From an uncultured Eubacterium sp. (GTDB taxonomy: Bacteria > Bacillota > Clostridia > Lachnospirales > Lachnospiraceae): 31,097 bases of DNA. Location of the stretch: the NCBI GenBank assembly GCA_934351445.1, contig CAKRIZ010000024.1, forward strand, positions 1-31,097, written 5' to 3'. The position numbers and the translations under genes were made by a program. Positions 31,025-31,097 of the stretch are shown piece after piece. Positions within the stretch are counted from its first letter, which is position 1. Every line of letters starts with the position of its first letter. The notes under the pieces were generated by a model. That model had not been told where the DNA came from. It worked only from the letters and a program-made list of their open reading frames with translations, and did not search any database.

Positions 31025-31097
31025 GGAGAGGTATCGAAGTGGTCATAACGAGGCGGTCTTGAAAACCGTTTGTCCGCAAGGGCGCGTGGGTTCGAAT
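31025..31097 (+). tRNA. tRNA-Ser (anticodon UGA), 3' end cut by window
   Basis: It starts GGAGAGG at 31025, followed by a D-arm, the anticodon loop CTTGAAA (anticodon TGA, reads UCA), a long class II variable arm around TGTCCGCAAGGGCG and the T-arm GGTTCGAAT at the window edge. The acceptor 3' strand lies outside. The long variable arm confirms serine rather than a sequence-similar tRNA. Confidence 0.93.

Noticed and set aside
1..31097. CRISPR array, phage structural genes, complete insertion sequence
   Set aside because: I saw no regularly spaced repeats, no transposase and no phage genes on either strand.

Overview
The window looks like the chromosome of an anaerobic gut Firmicute of the Lachnospiraceae type. 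This rests on gene content and order rather than a database search. The pointers are a fat-type acyl-ACP thioesterase, a CdaR-like regulator directly before ftsEX and an S41 protease, prfB with a programmed frameshift, an ACT protein before homoserine dehydrogenase, and several small proteins resembling families I know mainly from Lachnospiraceae. Strong Shine-Dalgarno sites and consensus sigma-A promoters fit this.

Layout. 1-2.3 kb: the end of a GNAT acetyltransferase, a 17-codon integrase-like relic, an acyl-ACP thioesterase, a CvfB-like S1 protein, and a convergent YjfB-like small protein. 2.3-3.8 kb: a secreted SH3b-NlpC/P60 cell-wall hydrolase behind a near-perfect promoter. 3.8-4.4 kb: a 600-bp non-coding region with two hairpins, a cluster of DnaA-box-like 9-mers and three tandem Spo0A-box-like repeats. 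4.4-14.5 kb: a plus-strand run of a WecG-like protein, a YitT transporter-like protein, a CdaR-like regulator, ftsE, ftsX, an S41/PDZ protease, prfB, an ACT protein, hom, and a secreted M14 carboxypeptidase that ends at a probable group II intron 3' remnant. 14.6-21.5 kb: a mostly minus-strand accessory block. 21.5-31 kb: the plus-strand core resumes with tex (behind a cloverleaf-like leader), fucO, a YcxB-like protein, and the t6A genes tsaE-tsaB-rimI...tsaD with rnz and two small proteins between them. ispD and the start of a tRNA-Ser(UGA) follow.

The accessory block is the most interesting part. It encodes an ECF sigma factor, a two-TM membrane protein, a polytopic membrane protein and a PrsW-type intramembrane protease, all overlapping. 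Beyond a terminator lies a second two-TM protein that looks like a paralogue of the first. It is coupled by an ATGA overlap to an 814-residue secreted beta-helix/InlB-B-repeat surface protein. A zinc-protease-like HExxH protein lies just upstream. I read this as a candidate membrane-signalling and surface-protein system (sigma factor, membrane anti-sigma, activating protease, surface output). The sequence supports the parts list; the circuit is inference.

Coordinates use Shine-Dalgarno-supported starts wherever the longest open frame began too early.
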